64,000 nucleotides of DNA from Paulinella micropora (GCA_019918135.1 WBZZ01000833.1:1-64000); one strand, 5' to 3'; positions 9,186 to 19,992 are shown, counted from the first letter of the stretch. A program made the numbers and translations. Notes: generated from the sequence alone by a model not told the origin.

Positions 9186-9386
9186 AAATAGGGGAGAGCA
9201 CGAATTGTCTTAGCACACCCCTCCCCCCGTCTGATAACAGGGAACTCCCGTGTTCGTGATAAAAGCATCTCAGCTTGCAAATTGAGCAGATGGGGCGTGT
9301 TTGTTCTCTGATGCTTGTAGACAAAGCTGGAGCATAAACCAGCAGAGCCGGCGCGACAGCGCCTAAGCACCAACAGACCGAAGGAC

Positions 9387-9701
9387 ATGTTCAGCAGCCT
9401 GGACTTCGACTCTGACCCCGTGCTAATGGTCTTCACCTCGCCTTACAGGCACTACTGTTTCCGGGACGAGCTGGATTCGGCAATCAAGAAGCGACAAAGG
9501 GCCCCGGGCTCTGTTGCTCGCAGGGGCTCACCGACCCGGCAGAAACGCAGCTTTCTGCCTGCCAATGTGGCGTCCCTTAACGAGGCAGCCGTCAACGCAG
9601 CCACCCAGGCACAGGAAGCTTGCACCGTAGGGGGCCGTCAGGGAGTGCATGCTGTCCCTAGGCTCCCCCCCGGGCCCCTCCGCCAAGCTCGGGCCAGATA
9701 G
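9387..9701 (+). CDS. Small unknown protein
   Basis: The 104-residue frame starts with ATG (MFSSLDFDSDPVLMVF). The first 45 residues look globular and the rest is Arg/Pro/Ala-rich. It ends 36 bases before the ATG of the next gene. I recognise no domain. It may be a small gene or a leader relic of the downstream gene. Confidence 0.3.
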   Translation: MFSSLDFDSDPVLMVFTSPYRHYCFRDELDSAIKKRQRAPGSVARRGSPTRQKRSFLPANVASLNEAAVNAATQAQEACTVGGRQGVHAVPRLPPGPLRQARAR

Positions 9702-9737
9702 CTACGGAGTTCTACCCTGCGCGAAGTCCTCGGAAAC

Positions 9738-11222
9738 ATGAGTGAGCAGGTTCAAAGTACCCAGCTGGTTAAGCTGCAAGATATGCGCCAGAGGTACAAG
9801 CAGCACAGCTTAGTCCCAAAAGCTTGGGCCTTGATGTACAAACAAGACCCGAACATCTTCAAGCTGTGGGAAAGCAAATGCACCAGGCCGGTCGACGCGG
9901 CTACACTGGAGTGTTTCCTTTTTCCAAGGCGGCAGCCTGCTGGACTTGGGGTCACTGGGAGCTGGCCGGCCGGCTGGGGCGCCGTGATTCGTGAGTGCTT
10001 TCACCCAGCCGACGGAGATTTCTTTCTAGCCTGGCTCTCGCGACATTTGCAGGGGGCGCAGGCCAGCTCGCCATTGGTTTGCCTGGCTGGCTTGGTCTCA
10101 TTGCAGCTGAGGCAGCTGCTGCGGTCCTTCTGTCGGCTTGTAGGCGACGAGCACGTGGTTGTCCTGCGGAACATAAAAGCGCACAGGCTGCAGGAAAAAA
10201 GAACGGAAATGCAACAAGGACTACTAGTTGTTGTTGACGGGTTTACGCGGATGCCCTTTCATGGGCCGGAGCTCCGGCAGCTTCTCCGGACACTCCGTAC
10301 AGAATTGGAGATAGATGGCAGGCGAGCTGGCGAGTCGGCGCCCATCATCTTATCAAACCGGAAACAGGTTCTGGTCCTCCCCGACGAAAACGGAAATCCG
10401 CTCTGGACCGCCAAGGAGCTGCAGCAGGAAGGTGTGCCTGCTAGACATCTGCGCCTTGTCGCGCAAGCTGGTGATGCTGCCGAGGAAGAAGAAGGAGAAG
10501 ATAAAGAAGAAAAAGAACAAGAAAAAGTGTGTCGATCCAATCACGTTCCATCCGTAAACAAAGAAAAAAGTCTGGTGCCCGATATCATTGATATCATTGC
10601 AAAGATCTACCAATGGTTGCCGGAGGTCATATTCCAAGTGGCAACCCAAAGAAAGCTGCCGGGTTTACTTAAACCCGCGGCTGACCAAGAGCCACACGTC
10701 TTTTGTATCTCGCGAAAAGCAAACAAAGGCAAGTTTGTGATGAAATTGAAGAATCTTCTAGCAAGCTTTGCTAGCAGTCTGGGCCTCAGCAAAGACGACT
10801 TGAGCAGCCACACCAAAAAGCAAGTTGTGCTCTGCCTGCAGAAAGAATTTCCGGGGCTGAGCCTAAAGCCTGTCCAGAGCATGTATTCGTGTTTGGGCAA
10901 AAGGGGACCGCAGGCTAAAGGCTTTTTGCTATCCTACACTACAGAAGATCTTTTAGCAAAACTGGCGGAGATGAAATACAACAAACCAAAAGAACGGTCG
11001 GATGAAGCAGGGCCAACCGCCAGCTCGGCGTCCTATCAAGAAGATACAACCCGGCACCATCACCTGCGCCGGTGGCCGCGCCGCCCCCAACCACCGGTTC
11101 TGTGCAAGCCTTGCACCCCAATCATGACGACAATGGTGCACTTACGTTTTTACCAACAACAGAGAGCCCGACGCAAGCAGAGTTTGGATTACAAAACACT
11201 GACCCCGCGGAAGAAGTCGTGA
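9738..11222 (+). CDS. Large N-terminal frame of an HNH-nuclease gene
   Basis: The frame has an ATG start and 494 residues. It has a helical N-terminal half with no family I can name, then an acidic stretch (AAEEEEGEDKEEKEQEK, about residues 247-263) and a segment around residues 280-420 with PDIIDIIAKIYQWLPEV and SLGLSKDDLSSHTKKQV. Near the end it holds a module (CLGKRGPQAKGF...YTTEDLLAKLAEMKYNKPKERS) that is repeated in the next overlapping frame. The overlap and shared module suggest that this and the 11072 frame are one gene of roughly 790 residues whose frame changes within the repeat. AATAAA-like sequence follows the HNH end. Confidence 0.5.
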   Translation: MSEQVQSTQLVKLQDMRQRYKQHSLVPKAWALMYKQDPNIFKLWESKCTRPVDAATLECFLFPRRQPAGLGVTGSWPAGWGAVIRECFHPADGDFFLAWLSRHLQGAQASSPLVCLAGLVSLQLRQLLRSFCRLVGDEHVVVLRNIKAHRLQEKRTEMQQGLLVVVDGFTRMPFHGPELRQLLRTLRTELEIDGRRAGESAPIILSNRKQVLVLPDENGNPLWTAKELQQEGVPARHLRLVAQAGDAAEEEEGEDKEEKEQEKVCRSNHVPSVNKEKSLVPDIIDIIAKIYQWLPEVIFQVATQRKLPGLLKPAADQEPHVFCISRKANKGKFVMKLKNLLASFASSLGLSKDDLSSHTKKQVVLCLQKEFPGLSLKPVQSMYSCLGKRGPQAKGFLLSYTTEDLLAKLAEMKYNKPKERSDEAGPTASSASYQEDTTRHHHLRRWPRRPQPPVLCKPCTPIMTTMVHLRFYQQQRARRKQSLDYKTLTPRKKS

Positions 11223-11600
11223 CGATGCCGCCGTGCTTGGGCAAAGGGGGGCGGGAGTTTAAAGGCTTTCCGCTACCCTACACTGCAGAAGATATTTTGG
11301 AAAGGCTGTCGGAGATGGAATACGACAATCCGAAAGAAAGGTCGGAGGAAGCAGCTCCGGCACCTCTTAGACTAGCTACGACAGGATATCCCGTCGCCAA
11401 GCGGATCAAGCTAGCGCTGCCGGAGGTCCGACCATCTCCCGCGCCGGTGGGCACGCCGCCCCCAACCACTGGTTTTATGCAAGCCTTACATCCAATGTAC
11501 AACGACAAGGGTGCACTTACGTTTTTACCAACAGCAGAGAGCCCGACGACGCAAGCAGAGTTGGGATTACAAAACACTGACCCTGCGCAAGAAGTCGTGG
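10880..11600 (+). repeat. Intragenic duplication of about 0.35 kb
   Basis: Two successive units share TTGGGCAAAxGGG...AAAGGCTTT, the GAAAGG/GAACGGTCGG stretch, the Pro-rich linker and the TTTTTACCAACA...GAGAGCCCGACG end. The first unit is at about 10895-11220 and the second at about 11235-11600. Confidence 0.65.
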
Positions 11601-12118
11601 CAAAGCAGCCTCCTGTTGTTGGGGACAAAAAACTGCGCGCCTGGGAAGAGGATATATCCAATCCAGATGGAAAGCATGTTTTACAACGGATTTTGGCAAA
11701 GATGAAGAGACTGTACACTGAAGAGGAGGTGCAGGTGAAACCGATCTATCTGGGGTTTGTGGAGCCCCTCAACGATACTAATCGCTTTATGTCGTGCGCT
11801 CAGGTCCGCGAGTGGATTATGAGAAACAGAACAAAACCTTTCTTGAGCGATTATTTTGATGAGCGAGGAAGGCGCAAGGTGGCTTGGCATATCGATCACA
11901 TAATCCCGCTATCCTTGGGCGGTCAAAACCACCCCCGCAATTACGCCATGATGCCTCAAATATTCAACACGGAGTTTGCGGGCTGGTGGACCGCTGCCAA
12001 AGCGCAGTACATTGGGTTGACAGCTGCACGCCGCGCGTTGATGTTCGCGCAGTATGTCCAGAAAAAAACCAACTGCAACATACAGTTAGATGACATGGAG
12101 CTATGGGGCAAATGCTAG
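11072..12118 (+). CDS. HNH endonuclease (C-terminal part of the gene)
   Basis: The frame begins with a GTG inside the overlap and ends at TAG 12116-12118. Residues 1-190 are low-complexity Pro/Thr/Glu linker containing one more copy of the CLGKGG...YTAEDILERLSEMEYDNPKERS module. The last 110 residues carry an HNH nuclease core: HIDHIIPLSLGG followed by NHPRNYAMMP, the paired-His, Asp and Asn pattern of the beta-beta-alpha metal fold. HNH domains cut DNA and are typical of homing or selfish endonucleases and some mobile elements. The 3' 162 bases of this gene recur in inverted orientation at 15781-15943. No intein or intron boundary is visible, so the role is open. Confidence 0.65.
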   Translation: MAAPPPTTGSVQALHPNHDDNGALTFLPTTESPTQAEFGLQNTDPAEEVVTMPPCLGKGGREFKGFPLPYTAEDILERLSEMEYDNPKERSEEAAPAPLRLATTGYPVAKRIKLALPEVRPSPAPVGTPPPTTGFMQALHPMYNDKGALTFLPTAESPTTQAELGLQNTDPAQEVVAKQPPVVGDKKLRAWEEDISNPDGKHVLQRILAKMKRLYTEEEVQVKPIYLGFVEPLNDTNRFMSCAQVREWIMRNRTKPFLSDYFDERGRRKVAWHIDHIIPLSLGGQNHPRNYAMMPQIFNTEFAGWWTAAKAQYIGLTAARRALMFAQYVQKKTNCNIQLDDMELWGKC

Positions 12119-12130
12119 TGGGTCTGAATA

Positions 12131-12345
12131 CCGCGGCTCTCCCTGCGCGCCTCTTTGCCAGGTCATTTTCCTTTGGAAAACCACTTAATACAAGAAGCAG
12201 GGCCTGGGAACGCCCAAATTGCGTGGAGTTGAGTTTAGATCTTTGAAAGTTTACTAAAGATTAAAACTTTAATAAAACTTTGCAGGGATTTTTTTTTTTT
12301 TTACATTTTAGCGCGCCCCTGCCCTTGCCCCTTCTCTTACTCCCT
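12131..12345 (+). repeat. Downstream cassette, copy 1 (family 4)
   Basis: Begins 13 bases after the HNH stop with CCGCGGCTCTC, then TTTGGAAAACCACTTAATAC, GGAACGCCCAAATTGCGTGG, ATTAAAACTTTAATAAAAC, GCAGGGATTTTTTT and GCGCGCCCCTGCCC. The first 145 bases recur after the coiled-coil gene (13878) and again at 16243. The AATAAA inside suggests a shared polyadenylation region. Confidence 0.7.
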
Positions 12346-12428
12346 GCTCTTATTAAAAAAATCTCACACTTTCTTGGCGCGCTCCGTGACAGGTTTATTT
12401 GTGCTTTGTTGGGCAAGGTAAAAGAGTA

Positions 12429-13739
12429 ATGATGCTAGAAGATGCAGGCCATGCGTCGCCCGTGCCTGACTTGCAGCGGGCCAACGCGTTCGTGCATGAG
12501 AACCTGGCTGCCAGCACTGAGCTGCTCAGAAAAGTGGCGCTCGGTAGCCAAGACTTGGGTCGCGAAAGGTTGGAGCAGGAGCGGCTCTCGAGCCAGCGGG
12601 CATGCGAGGTTCTGCGCCTGGAAAATGCAGCGCTCAGGACGAGGCAGACAGAGCTGCTGGCAGCCAATTCGCGACTAGCTCAGAAGGTTCAGCACCTAAC
12701 TCAACAGAGCGCAGACAGGGAGGCGCTGTTCGTTGCTAAATCCGCCCTAGAGGCCAAGCTCGAGGAACTTGCGCGGGAACTGTCTGACTGCTCGGCGGCG
12801 GCGGCGGGGCTACAGCGGCGGAACGAGGTCCTGGTAGCAGAAAACGTACGCTTGCAAGAAAGCTCTGCCTCGAACTCCGAGCTGCGCCAAAAAAACGAAG
12901 CGCTGCGCTTGCGATTGCAGCAGGAGGTAGACTCCAATCTTAGGCTTGTAGGGCAGGAGCTGCGCTGGCAACAAGAGCTTGCGCAGCTGCAAGCCAGCGT
13001 TGCAAAACTGCGCGAAGAAGCGGCGCAGCTAGCTCGGGGGAAGGCCGGCGCAGAGAACGAATTGGAGCAGGCGGCGCTAGCGGCGCAGCGTCAGCTGCAG
13101 GCCTGCCAGCATGCGGGCGAGCAGACCCAAAACGAGTGCGAGGAGTGGCGCAGCAAATGCGAGCAGTTGCAGAAGCGAGTGCGTGAGGTTGAGTCCCAAC
13201 GCGAAGACGGGAAGCCGGAGCTGGCGGCTCTGCGACTAGAGATTGAGCGACTGAAACAGGCCAACTCAGATCTGCAAGCCCTCACAGGCAGGCTCAGTCT
13301 CTGCACGCTGCCGAGCGCTAGCCACACAGCTGCCAGCAGCGGCGGAAGCGGTAGCAGTAGCAGCAGTAGCAGCAGCAGCGACAGCAACCGGGGCCCCGAC
13401 TTTTGTCGGCTTGTACATTGGGGACGACGCCAGATTGTTTATTTTACTCTGCGCGTGCGCGGGCTAGCTCACGACAGGTACTTTGGAGTTGTCGACAGCA
13501 AAGGACGCCGAGTCTACGAAAGCGTCGTAGATTTTAGAAGCGCCCTCGACTTTCTCAACCAAGTCGTGCCCGAGCCAACGCCGCCAGATCCAAGCATTCC
13601 CTCACACGAACAAGAGCTCATGGTCGAAAACTATAGACGCGGTTTCTTGAAATATTACACCCCCCAAGGAACTCGCAGGCCCGAGTGGCAGGACCCTTTA
13701 GGGGGGTGGCAAGCGGACCCTTTCGTACCACAGGACTAA
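12429..13739 (+). CDS. Long coiled-coil protein with unknown C-terminal domain
   Basis: The first in-frame ATG is at 12429; an earlier TTG at 12399 is less likely. The product is about 436 residues. Residues 10-300 are a near-continuous coiled coil rich in Leu, Glu, Gln, Arg and Ala (for example ERLEQERLSSQRACEVLRLE). A Ser/Gly tract from AGC repeats (DNA 13335-13385) separates it from a globular C-terminal domain of about 120 residues with YFTLRVRGLAHDRYFGVVD and YRRGFLKYYTPQG. I do not recognise that domain. The last 160 bases begin the 2.1-kb duplication, so its C-terminal coding sequence exists twice, with a truncated copy at 15943-16105. TAATAAAC follows the stop. Confidence 0.6.
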   Translation: MMLEDAGHASPVPDLQRANAFVHENLAASTELLRKVALGSQDLGRERLEQERLSSQRACEVLRLENAALRTRQTELLAANSRLAQKVQHLTQQSADREALFVAKSALEAKLEELARELSDCSAAAAGLQRRNEVLVAENVRLQESSASNSELRQKNEALRLRLQQEVDSNLRLVGQELRWQQELAQLQASVAKLREEAAQLARGKAGAENELEQAALAAQRQLQACQHAGEQTQNECEEWRSKCEQLQKRVREVESQREDGKPELAALRLEIERLKQANSDLQALTGRLSLCTLPSASHTAASSGGSGSSSSSSSSSDSNRGPDFCRLVHWGRRQIVYFTLRVRGLAHDRYFGVVDSKGRRVYESVVDFRSALDFLNQVVPEPTPPDPSIPSHEQELMVENYRRGFLKYYTPQGTRRPEWQDPLGGWQADPFVPQD

Positions 13740-15679
13740 TAAACAATCCTTCCTGCTTTTTCTTTGCTTAGTGGCAGGGGGGGGGGGGGGGGCTGGCCCG
13801 TGCTGAAAATTTGTATTAGCAGAGCCCCTCGCCGCTTGCAGGTCCCCGAATAGCCACTTTGCGGATTCTGTAGGGGACCGCGGCTCTCTGCCAGGGCATT
13901 TTTCTTTGGAAAACCACTTAATACAAGAAGCCGGGCTGGGAACGCCCAAATTGCGTGGAGTTGAGTTTAGATCTTTGAAAGTTTACTAGAAATTAAAACT
14001 TTAATAAAAACCCAAAACCCAAAGTCAGTGAGGACCTGGGGGGGGGCATGCCCCCTACCGAGCTCCCCTTTCTCCCTCAGGTAGAGGCAATCTGCCCGAC
14101 GCGCCTCGTACAAAGCCCTGGCGAAGCTTCAGTTCGAGTGCTTGCAAATCCTTTTTGCACAAGAGTCAAATCCTCGCGGCGTCCTGTGTCCAAATAAAAC
14201 AAGGCGCCACTCGACACTCCGTGCACCACGACTATACTCCTGCCGGGGGTCATGCCTGCGCTGGACCGAGTGTATTAGCTTGCGCCCGTCACCAGAAAGG
14301 GGGGTAATAGGTTTCCCGGGAAAATATACACTTAGGAAAATTTAGCGCCAAATTTAATGTAAGCAAAGAAAAAAGTCCACTTTGCGCAAAACGACGACGC
14401 CGCCCCCCCCTCGCCAGTTCTTTCCCCTTCCCTCTCCCTTTCTCGCCCCCGCTCTTCTTACTACCCGTTCTCCTTACTCCCCGCTCTCCTTACTCTCCGC
14501 TCTTTCCCCTTCTCCGTTCTCTCCCCCCTCTCCCCTTCTCCTCCCGCTCCCCTTCTCCTCCCGCTCCCCTTCCGAAAGGGGGAGGGGAGAGGAGAGATCT
14601 AAAAACTTGTCATTTGCGCAAGCAAAAAAAATGGCGCGCCGTTTCTTTTCGCGGGAAAACATCCGCCCCTTCCCCAGGCCCGCGGAAGCCGGGACGGCCG
14701 GTTAATTTGGTGCTAAATTGAGCTGTTCTGGATAAGGTCGGAAAAGGTAGTGCTTCCTAGTTTTTCCAGGAAAACACACACAAGACAATTTGGCGCCAAG
14801 TTTAATTCGAGAAACGGGCGAAAGAAAAAAGTCCACTGCAAGACACCGCCGCCTCCCGCCCCCGATCTCTCCCTCTCCCTGTTTCCCCCCCTCTCCCCTT
14901 CGAAAGGGGGAGGGAAGGAGGGATTTGAAAACTTGTCATTTGCGCAATAAAAAATGGTGCGTGGTTTTTCCTCGGCGGGAAAACATCCGATCCCCCCGCA
15001 GAACCGGCAGCAACCGGGACGGCCTGTTCATTTGGCGCTAAATCGTGCTGTTCTGGATAAGGCTGAGAAGTCAACGAAAAACAAATGTAGTAAAAACCAA
15101 AATACGCGCAAATCCCCCTACAAAAACCTGTCTAAGCACCCAGGTTGAGGGGGGCTTCTGCCCTTGTCATTTCTACTAAAGGAACTAGCAGCTGCGAGCG
15201 CATCTCCTTCCAACAAGCGTAGCTATAGCGTGTTGACAAGCTCACGTCCACGCGGAGGGCCAGCTCTTGGCACAAGATACCCAAACGACGCGGGGTTTCC
15301 GTATCTTGAAGTACATAGCCGGAAATGTCACTCAACGGATTTTGGCTGTATGTGTCGCTCCTGAGAGCCGCCAGGGTTTCTTTGAGCTCCAGAACCAGCT
15401 TGTTCCACGGGGGGTGCACGGAACTCTTGTAGGCGATCAAATAGCATGGCCACGTAGCCAGCCAGCCCGCGCCGCGTGTCGTTGCCCTCGAACCACGGGC
15501 GCGCGTAGGGCCACAAGTCAAACGGGCACTGCCTATTCGTGAAGATCGAGAGGGGCCGCTCGGAACGCACCGCGTCGCCCAACGTGCCAGAGCAGACCAA
15601 AAATGTCCAGAGCTCGGGCGAAAACTCAGGCGGGGCGGCGCGGCCGACGTTGGCGCGTATTGCGGCCATCGCCCGCCGG
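13577..15679 (+). repeat. Direct duplication, copy A
   Basis: Runs from the 3' end of the coiled-coil gene to inside an antisense gene fragment, and is nearly identical to 15943-18027. The offset is 2366 bases at the start and 2348 at the end; the difference is one short indel in a C/T tract near 14520. It includes a family 4 cassette, family 3 palindromes and the C-terminal coding part of the minus-strand F-box/LRR gene. The near-identity indicates a recent event. Confidence 0.85.
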
Positions 15680-15780
15680 ACGTGGGCGCGGCTCCACAAA
15701 TCGCCCCCCATCCGCGCCTATCAACAAGCGCTTCTTCTTGTTCTTCAGACCCATCTCCAGGCCGGCAAGGCTAGCCAGAT
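15680..15780. other. Unassigned junction sequence between duplication copies
   Basis: About 100 bases between copy A and the inverted HNH fragment, coding for nothing recognisable. Copy A diverges from copy B at about 15679. Confidence 0.4.
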
Positions 15781-15943
15781 AGCCGCGGTATTCAGACCCA
15801 CTAGCATTTGCCCCATAGCTCCATGTCATCTAACTGTATGTTGCAGTTGGTTTTTTTCTGGACATACTGCGCGAACATCAACGCGCGGCGTGCAGCTGTC
15901 AACCCAATGTACTGCGCTTTGGCAGCGGTCCACCAGCCCGCAA
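15781..15943 (-). pseudogene. Inverted fragment of the HNH gene 3' end
   Basis: The reverse complement of about 11974-12136: the last 45 codons of the HNH protein, its TAG and 18 bases of flank. It sits exactly between the two duplication copies and abuts copy B, so it marks the rearrangement breakpoint. Confidence 0.8.
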
Positions 15944-18027
15944 ACGCCGCCAGATCCAAGCATTCCCTCACACGAACAAGAGCTCATGGTCGAAAACTAT
16001 AGACGCGGTTTCTTGAAATATTACACCCCCCAAGGAACTCGCAGGCCCGAGTGGCAGGACCCTTTAGGGGGGTGGCAAGCGGACCCTTTCGTACCACAGG
16101 ACTAATAAACAATCCTTCCTGCTTTTTCTTTGCTTAGTGGCAGGGGGGGGGGGGGGGGCTGGCCCGTGCTGAAAATTTGTATTAGCAGAGCCCCTCGCCG
16201 CTTGCAGGTCCCCGAATAGCCACTTTGCGGATTCTGTAGGGGACCGCGGCTCTCTGCCAGGGTATTTTTCTTTGGAAAACCACTTAATACAAGAAGCCGG
16301 GCTGGGAACGCCCAAATTGCGTGGAGTTGAGTTTAGATCTTTGAAAGTTTACTAGAAATTAAAACTTTAATAAAAACTCAAAACCCAAAGTCAGTGAGGA
16401 CCTGGGGGGGGGCATGCCCCCTACCGAGCTCCCCTTTCTCCCTCAGGTAGAGGCAATCTGCCCGACGCGCCTCGTACAAAGCCCTGGCGAAGCTTCAGTT
16501 CGAGTGCTTGCAAATCCTTTTTGCACAAGAGTCAAATCCTCGCGGCGTCCTGTGTCCAAATAAAACAAGGCGCCACTCGACACTCCGTGCACCACGACTA
16601 TACTCCTGCCGGGGGTCATGCCTGCGCTGGACCGAGTGTATTAGCTTGCGCCCGTCACCAGAAAGGGGGGTAATAGGTTTCCCGGGAAAATATACACTTA
16701 GGAAAATTTAGCGCCAAATTTAATGTAAGCAAAGAAAAAAGTCCACTTTGCGCAAAACGACGACGCCGCCCCCCCCTCCCCAGTTCTTTCCCCTTCCCTC
16801 TCCCTTTCTCGCCCCCGCTCTTCTTACTACCCGTTCTCCTTACTCCCCGCTCTCCTTACTCTCCGCTCTTTCCCCTTCTCCCCTTCTCCTCCCGCTCCCC
16901 TTCTCCTCCCGCTCCCCTTCCGAAAGGGGGAGGGGAGAGGAGAGATCTAAAAACTTGTCATTTGCGCAAGCAAAAAAAATGGCGCGCCGTTTCTTTTCGC
17001 GGGAAAACATCCGCCCCTTCCCCAGGCCCGCGGAAGCCGGGACGGCCGGTTAATTTGGTGCTAAATTGAGCTGTTCTGGATAAGGTCGGAAAAGGTAGTG
17101 CTTCCTAGTTTTTCCAGGAAAACACACACAAGACAATTTGGCGCCAAGTTTACTTCGAGAAACGGGCGAAAGAAAAAAGTCCACTGCAAGACACCGCCGC
17201 CTCCCGCCCCCGATCTCTCCCTCTCCCTGTTTCCCCCCCTCTCCCCTTCGAAAGGGGGAGGGAAGGAGGGATTTGAAAACTTGTCATTTGCGCAATAAAA
17301 AATGGTGCGTGGTTTTTCCTCGGCGGGAAAACATCCGATCCCCCCGCAGAACCGGCAGCAACCGGGACGGCCTGTTCATTTGGCGCTAAATCGTGCTGTT
17401 CTGGATAAGGCTGAGAAGTCAACGAAAAACAAATGTAGTAAAAACCAAAATACGCGCAAATCCCCCTACAAAAACCTGTCTAAGCACCCAGGTTGAGGGG
17501 GGCTTCTGCCCTTGTCATTTCTACTAAAGGAACTAGCAGCTGCGAGCGCATCTCCTTCCAACAAGCGTAGCTATAGCGTGTTGACAAGCTCACGTCCACG
17601 CGGAGGGCCAGCTCTTGGCACAAGATACCCAAACGACGCGGGGTTTCCGTATCTTGAAGTACATAGCCGGAAATGTCACTCAACGGATTTTGGCTGTATG
17701 TGTCGCTCCTGAGAGCCGCCAGGATTTCTTTGAGCTCCAGAACCAGCTTGTTCCACGGGGGGTGCACGGAACTCTTGTAGGCGATCAAATAGCATGGCCA
17801 CGTAGCCAGCCAGCCCGCGCCGCGTGTCGTTGCCCTCGAACCACGGGCGCGCGTAGGGCCACAAGTCAAACGGGCACTGCCTATTCGTGAAGATCGAGAG
17901 GGGCCGCTCGGAACGCACCGCGTCGCCCAACGTGCCAGAGCAGACCAAAAATGTCCAGAGCTCGGGCGAAAACTCAGGCGGGGCGGCGCGGCCGACGTTG
18001 GCGCGTATTGCGGCCATCGCCCGCCGA
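15943..18027 (+). repeat. Direct duplication, copy B
   Basis: Near-identical to 13577-15679. It ends inside the complete F-box/LRR gene (17480-19771), so copy B is probably the original context for that gene and copy A the original context for the coiled-coil gene. Confidence 0.85.
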
Positions 18028-19771
18028 GCCCTGGCAGCGCTTAGCCAAAGCCGGAAGTCCTTGACGCAATATGCCACCTCACCCTGTGGCGACTTAAGGC
18101 AACGCAAGATCGAAAAGTCGCCTCGCAGCCCTTGAGCGGGCAGCGCGGGCCCGCGCGGCGGCCACAAGAGTGGGGGCGCTCCGCTCTCATTAGGGGAGGC
18201 CACGTCAGGCAACCAGAAGCGTCCGCAATGAAGCGGCACGCCCAGGGAGCACAACCCGTGCCAGACTAGGCGCTGCAGTTCAAAAAGCCCGGGCAGATGA
18301 CTTTGCACTTGCCCCGGCAGGTAGCTCTGGAGCCTAAAGCTGTAGAAAGAAAACTCTTGGCAGCCGAGCGCGCCCGGGTGCGACCCCGTGAACAGGCGCT
18401 GGTACGACCGTGCCCAGGCCAACAAGTGCTGGCGGTGCACGTCATCTGCGACTGCGGGCCCCGGCGGGGGCCGCAGAGCCAGCGTGAGCCCCAGCGTCGG
18501 CGGAGATATGCTGCCCCATAGCTGCGCCAGCATGGCGCCGGCCGGCCAGTCCTGCGAGTGCCAGGGCGGGCCGCGGTCGACCAGCATCAGGTGCACGGGC
18601 GCCAGCAGCCGCAGGGCGTCCAGGTCGGCGGCGCTCGGCTGGTCCCACAGATCGAGGTCGTACAGCCGTAGCTCTAAAAAAGAAGGTGAAGCGCCCCCAA
18701 GCGGAAGGAGCGTCCGGTGCAGCTGCTCCAGTGCGCCACGCTCCCACCGCCCGGTGTATTCAAAGTTCGGCCGCTGGGATGTCATGTTCATACAAACGCT
18801 CAGGCTGAGGACATAGGATTGTAGCGCCGGGGTGCAAGCGCGGTCCCAGTCGAGCCCGCCCGCGTCCTCCTCGGTTGCGAGCTTTTGCATCACCTCAATC
18901 AGGTCTTGTGGTTGCATGCCACATCCCGCAACTACGCGCCACAGCCGCGGCCAAAGTACCGGCCGCGGCCCTACAGGTAGCACCAGGCCATCCTCTGCGT
19001 CCGTGACGTAGAGGATGGCATCGGAACTCCCTAAAACTTCGCACACCTCGAGCGTCGGGGCCAACAGTTCAAGCCCCTGCCCCACAACCGAGGGCCGCCG
19101 CAGTCGACTAGTTGCAGGCACCGCAACGGCGGCACGGGGCCCGGCTGCGGCCACAGCGCGCTCACTCCGCGCGGCCCAAAGTACATCGACTCTAGACGCA
19201 GTTCTTGTACACCAGGCAGACTGTGGCGTAGCGCCTCTTCGAGCGGCGGCCTGATATCGAATGCAAACTCTTCTAGCTCATACTCATTTTCGAGCGTGAG
19301 GGATAAGGCCACCAGCTGGCTCGCGCCACATTCTGACCAGACCCTCAAAAGCTCGGCGGCCGCGTACGCGTCACACTCCAGGGACAGGTGCGTGACGTGT
19401 TGAAACCAGCGAAGAGCTAGCTGCAACAAGCGCCGCTTCCGCGGGAGAATAGGAACCTGTATGGGCAGACGGTTTCGGCTATAGTTGAGCGTGAGTGACG
19501 TGCAGAGCTGGGGGTAAACAACCAGCTCCTCGGCAGCTGCTAAGACGTTCTCGGGCAGGTCGATTGTAGAAGTTGCGTCGTTGAGGGCTAGGGCCAGCCA
19601 CAGCTGAGGCAGCAGGTACACACCTAGCTGCTGTTTCCAGGCTTTTGATGTCCGCAGCAGGGACACCAGGTCCTGTTGCGCCAACAGCCCTGCTCCGTGC
19701 GAGAAGAAGACTTCTTGCCAATCGTTGAGGGCGCTAGGGGCAACAGTGCACTGGCGCTTGCACGGGCGCAT
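17480..19771 (-). CDS. F-box/LRR-like protein
   Basis: The likely start is ATG 19771 (MRPCKRQC). The N-terminal region has an F-box-like pattern: NDWQEVFF, AQQDLVSLLRTSKAWKQQL, then LLPQLWLALAL. Many leucine-rich segments follow (LTHLSLEC-like, VQELRLESMYF, FLELRLYDLDLWDQ), in the manner of an LRR solenoid. F-box proteins of this type recruit substrates to SCF ubiquitin ligases. The coding signal passes across three overlapping frames (19945-19031, 19154-17676, 17869-17480), so this copy is decayed, carries sequence errors or has introns I could not define. It is divergent from the LRR gene at 19993, with about 220 bases between the starts. Its C-terminal 350 bases are duplicated at 15132-15679. 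Confidence 0.5.
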
Positions 19772-19992
19772 CTTCCTCCCTAATGAAATGTTAATTCTCT
19801 TAAAGGTTTTCCTGGGAAACACACATAAGGGCAGATTTGGCGACAGTTTCATTCGAGAAAGGGGGATGGGGAAGGAGGGGGGGGGGGGCGCCAAGAAAGT
19901 GCGAAATCTTTTTTTCTTAAATCTCGACGGTCTTACACCTGGCACTGAAAACTAAGAGAGAGACAAGCACGACCCCAACTAAGAGCCAGCAG
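19772..19992. promoter_or_regulatory. Divergent promoter region with family 4 core
   Basis: The region between the two LRR genes holds TTTTCCTGGGAAAC, a TTTGGCGACA half-palindrome, a G run and, about 30 bases before ATG 19993, the core GGTCTTACACCTGGCACTGA-AAACTAAGAG. The same core precedes the LRR fragment at 38574, which hints at a promoter or 5' leader role. Confidence 0.4.

Larger units (their letters stand above)
8490..9386. other. Spacer with cassette core and two inverted family 2 units
   Basis: A TTGGCACTGAAAACCAAGAG core (family 4) lies at about 8508-8527. A family 2 unit follows on each strand. No credible gene is seen. Confidence 0.5.

Noticed and set aside
13577-18027. Long terminal repeats of a retrotransposon
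   Set aside because: The near-identical copies flank only 263 bases, contain gene ends, and there is no primer-binding site or gag-pol between them.
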